64,000 nt of DNA, from assembly GCF_040412425.1 (NCBI RefSeq), contig NC_089782.1, positions 23,173,122 through 23,237,121 of the forward strand. Reading direction: 5' to 3'. A program made the position numbers and the translations under genes. Source of the DNA: Macrobrachium rosenbergii. Taxonomy: Eukaryota > Arthropoda > Malacostraca > Decapoda > Palaemonidae. Every line of letters begins with the position of its first letter. Position 1 is the stretch's first letter. Shown here one piece after another: positions 61,786-64,000 of this stretch. The notes under the pieces are model-generated. The model worked only from the letters and a program-made list of their open reading frames with translations. It made no database searches and was not told the DNA's origin.

Positions 61786-61825
61786 GGTGTATGCAGTATC
61801 AAGTATATTTGATACTGCATACACC
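61786..61825. repeat. Perfect 17-bp hairpin
   Basis: GGTGTATGCAGTATCAA and its exact reverse complement are separated by GTATAT. It lies in an ACAP intron. Confidence 0.85.
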
Positions 61826-62821
61826 TAGGGTATATTAGCAGTGAACCAAACTTTTATATATATTTCTCTGAACATTAACAAAAATGAGTGTGAAAATTTA
61901 AGTTTTGAAACAGTCAGATATATGTAATGTAAATGGTTTATAATTGAAGAATTTGAATATTCCCTTTTCTTTCGTAGTAGCACATTTCCAGGTCAGGACA
62001 ACGTTGATTTTGATGTAATTAAACATATCTGATACACAAGTTATTTACTCCAGCTGATACAAAAGTTATTTACTCCAGTTGTACAACCACCTTTGGACTA
62101 AGAAATTGCTTCTGAAAGATTGGTAACACGCCATTGTTATACTAAAAGCAAAACTAGGACAAAATTTCAGTATTCTGTCTGAATGTAGACCAGTATTTTT
62201 AACAAGCTTTTAATGCAAAGAGAGAAAAAAAATTGATGAATTCAAAGTTAACATATAAATTTTCTAAGTATCATGAGCCATGAAGCTAGTCGCAAATACC
62301 AGCATGTTTGTAAGTACTGTAATGAGAACAAAAACCTTGTAACCCAAAGGGTCACAGTAAAATAGATTTACATTTAGCCCATTGTATCACTTGGAAGGTC
62401 ATGTTCAAAGACTATTTGAATGGAAACAGTAACTATTGCAATAGTTTTGTATGTCCAGAAAGGCTGCAATAGTTGTTGAAGATATTACACAACAGTATTA
62501 GAACCCACCTCATCTTTATTCATGAAAAACCTCTTAACAGACAGCACTTTTCAGAGGGGAAGTGTTTTGAGTTGCACAGTGTCCTTGAGGTAAATAATAT
62601 AACAAATATTTTTTAATGAAACTATCCTGTTTACTTAACCTAGTAATGCATGTTTTTTTACTGCAGAATTATGTACAATAGGGTTAGCAATTAAGATTAT
62701 TAAAAACATACCGCATATCAAGAATTGTATGAAGTTTGATAAATGTTGACGTGTTGGACGTATAGGTTGTAGGGATGATCAGCAGATTGTGTTTAGTTCT
62801 GTAATTATGATTTGTTCCTAC

Positions 62822-62880
62822 AGAAATACAAACTATAGCCTTTCATATACTTTCATATAAAAGGCTCTAGTTTGTATACC
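62822..62880. repeat. Short inverted repeat
   Basis: ACAAACTATAGCCTTT and AAAGGCTCTAGTTTGT are inverted copies with one mismatch, separated by about 18 AT-rich bases. It resembles a tiny foldback element about 70 bases before an ACAP exon. Confidence 0.75.
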
Positions 62881-62949
62881 TTGGAAAAAAGTAAATAAAA
62901 AAAAATTATTAAATTATCACATAGCAAGTTATTGCCTGGTTGATTTCAG

Positions 62950-63110
62950 AAGCCCAATAAAAAGTACTGGAGTATATTGCGGAGACGTAAACGTGTTCAT
63001 CGTAGGAGTAGGAACAATGCTGATCACGCAAATGATGATGAGTCTGCTAGTGAACCTGGAACTCCAGTTAATCATCCTGAATCTCAGATCATACCTCAAA
63101 TTCACATAGA
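62950..63110 (+). CDS. ACAP: ACAP exon, post-ArfGAP linker
   Basis: A GATTTCAG acceptor opens KPNKKYWSILRRRKRVHRRS, then NADHANDDESASEPGTPVNH and PESQIIPQIHIE, before a GTAAGT donor at 63111. It contains a strongly basic patch followed by an acidic, Ser/Pro-rich segment. It is placed here by splice phase and the open frame; sequence similarity to the family is weak in this region. Confidence 0.88.
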
Positions 63111-63510
63111 GTAAGTTAACCTGCAATCTGACAAAGCAAATGTCTTGGTAAATTTGTGATTAATTTTTTGAGAGCTTACATACTAGAGTCAAAGGTTTTG
63201 CTTGTTTTTCTAGGAAACATACTTTTTATGCAGGATTTTTTAGTTTATTCTTTTTTAATAATGGTATTATCATGATGCCACAGACTTTGAGAATATGCTG
63301 TTTCTATATCTGCTGAGGATTTAATCATATGATGTGTTACATTACTTACTTTGGTGGTATGTCATCATTTTAAGGATATCTTGAGTGTCTAAATTGCCAA
63401 TGCTCACTCCTTGTTTTATTTAAAGAGGAAAGAAAGGTTAGGTTTGTGCAAAAGTCCTTATGCAACAGAGACTAACCAAATTTTTGTATTAAAATATCCT
63501 TATTTTTCAG

Positions 63511-63671
63511 GCCTAACAGCCCTATCACGGATACCGGTGAAAATAGCAATATATTTTTATTTGACATTGCAAGACATAGTAGTACAAGGAATAGAATATC
63601 TCAAGAACTTGATAATATGTCCCTGCCAAGTGACGACAATTCAACTGATGGGGAGCATTCAACAGAATATG
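63511..63671 (+). CDS. ACAP: ACAP exon, linker before the ankyrin repeats
   Basis: After a TTTTTCAG acceptor the frame reads PNSPITDTGENSNIFLFDIA RHSSTRNRISQEL and DNMSLPSDDNSTDGEHSTEY. The preceding exon's GA joins the first G to give Glu. A GTAAAT donor follows at 63672. The acidic, Ser-rich composition fits the disordered linker that comes before the ankyrin repeats in ACAPs. Confidence 0.87.
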
Positions 63672-64000
63672 GTAAATTATATGTCAAAGACAGTGATAAT
63701 TTTTATTGTTTTTCTTTTTGCTAATTATTGTGCCAACTATTTTATGGAACCAGTAAAAGAGCTATCAGCTTGCTTAGCAAGTTCCAGAGAATGGAGTAAT
63801 GGCATGTGAAAAGGAGAGAAGAAAGCAAAGAATTAGGATGGAGTAGATATGAATATAAATATATTTTGATATATTAACAAATTAAATATGTAGTAATATA
63901 CAAAGTAATTAGTTTAGCAGGAAAAATAGTTCATTAAATATCAATTGAGGTTTTGCTTTATTTTTACCATGCTCTTTAAAATTCAGCTAATTCTCATATT
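63672..64000 (+). other. Start of the next ACAP intron
   Basis: AT-rich sequence with no further exon before the window ends. Confidence 0.7.

Overview
This window looks like nuclear DNA of a decapod crustacean. That is inferred from very long (TA)n, (CT)n and (CA)n runs, a small-exon/large-intron gene, and a mix of DIRS-type, PIF/Harbinger, pogo/Tigger and LINE elements; no sequence search was possible. One host gene is recognisable, on the + strand from about 25.2 kb to beyond the right edge. It is an ACAP-family Arf GTPase-activating protein (BAR - PH - ArfGAP - ankyrin; Drosophila CenB1A, vertebrate ACAP1/2/3). Thirteen exons are placed, from the ATG at 25251 through the BAR, PH and ArfGAP domains and into the linker before the ankyrin repeats, which lie outside the window.

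Region by region. 0.5-3.3 kb: a degenerate PIF/Harbinger transposon, with a frameshifted DDE transposase on + lying inside the intron of its partner MADF-BESS gene on -. A 370-bp foldback element flanked by (TA)n lies in the same intron. 5.4-10.3 kb: four copies of one ~340-390-bp repeat carrying several stacked hairpins. 12.6-14.0 kb: two decayed LINE fragments on -. 16.2-17.2 kb: a more GC-rich stretch that may be the promoter or 5' noncoding part of the ACAP gene. 18.0-24.3 kb: a nearly complete but frameshifted DIRS-type tyrosine-recombinase retrotransposon with inverted terminal repeats, Gag-like region, RT, RNase H, recombinase and an internal complementary region joining both ends. 25.2-64 kb: the ACAP gene, with pogo/Tigger remnants, a 360-bp tandem duplication, a Gag-like remnant, MITEs, LINE fragments and minisatellites in its introns.

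The most telling pattern is a polarity of damage in the ACAP gene. Exons between 25.2 and 34.3 kb carry at least eight reading-frame breaks, although nearly all splice sites and the encoded protein are conserved. The eight exons from 53.6 kb onward have none. This suggests local consensus (indel) errors or a chimeric join inside the 19.3-kb intron, more than ordinary pseudogene decay. No tRNA, rRNA or CRISPR array was recognised. No complete, certainly functional gene is contained in the window.
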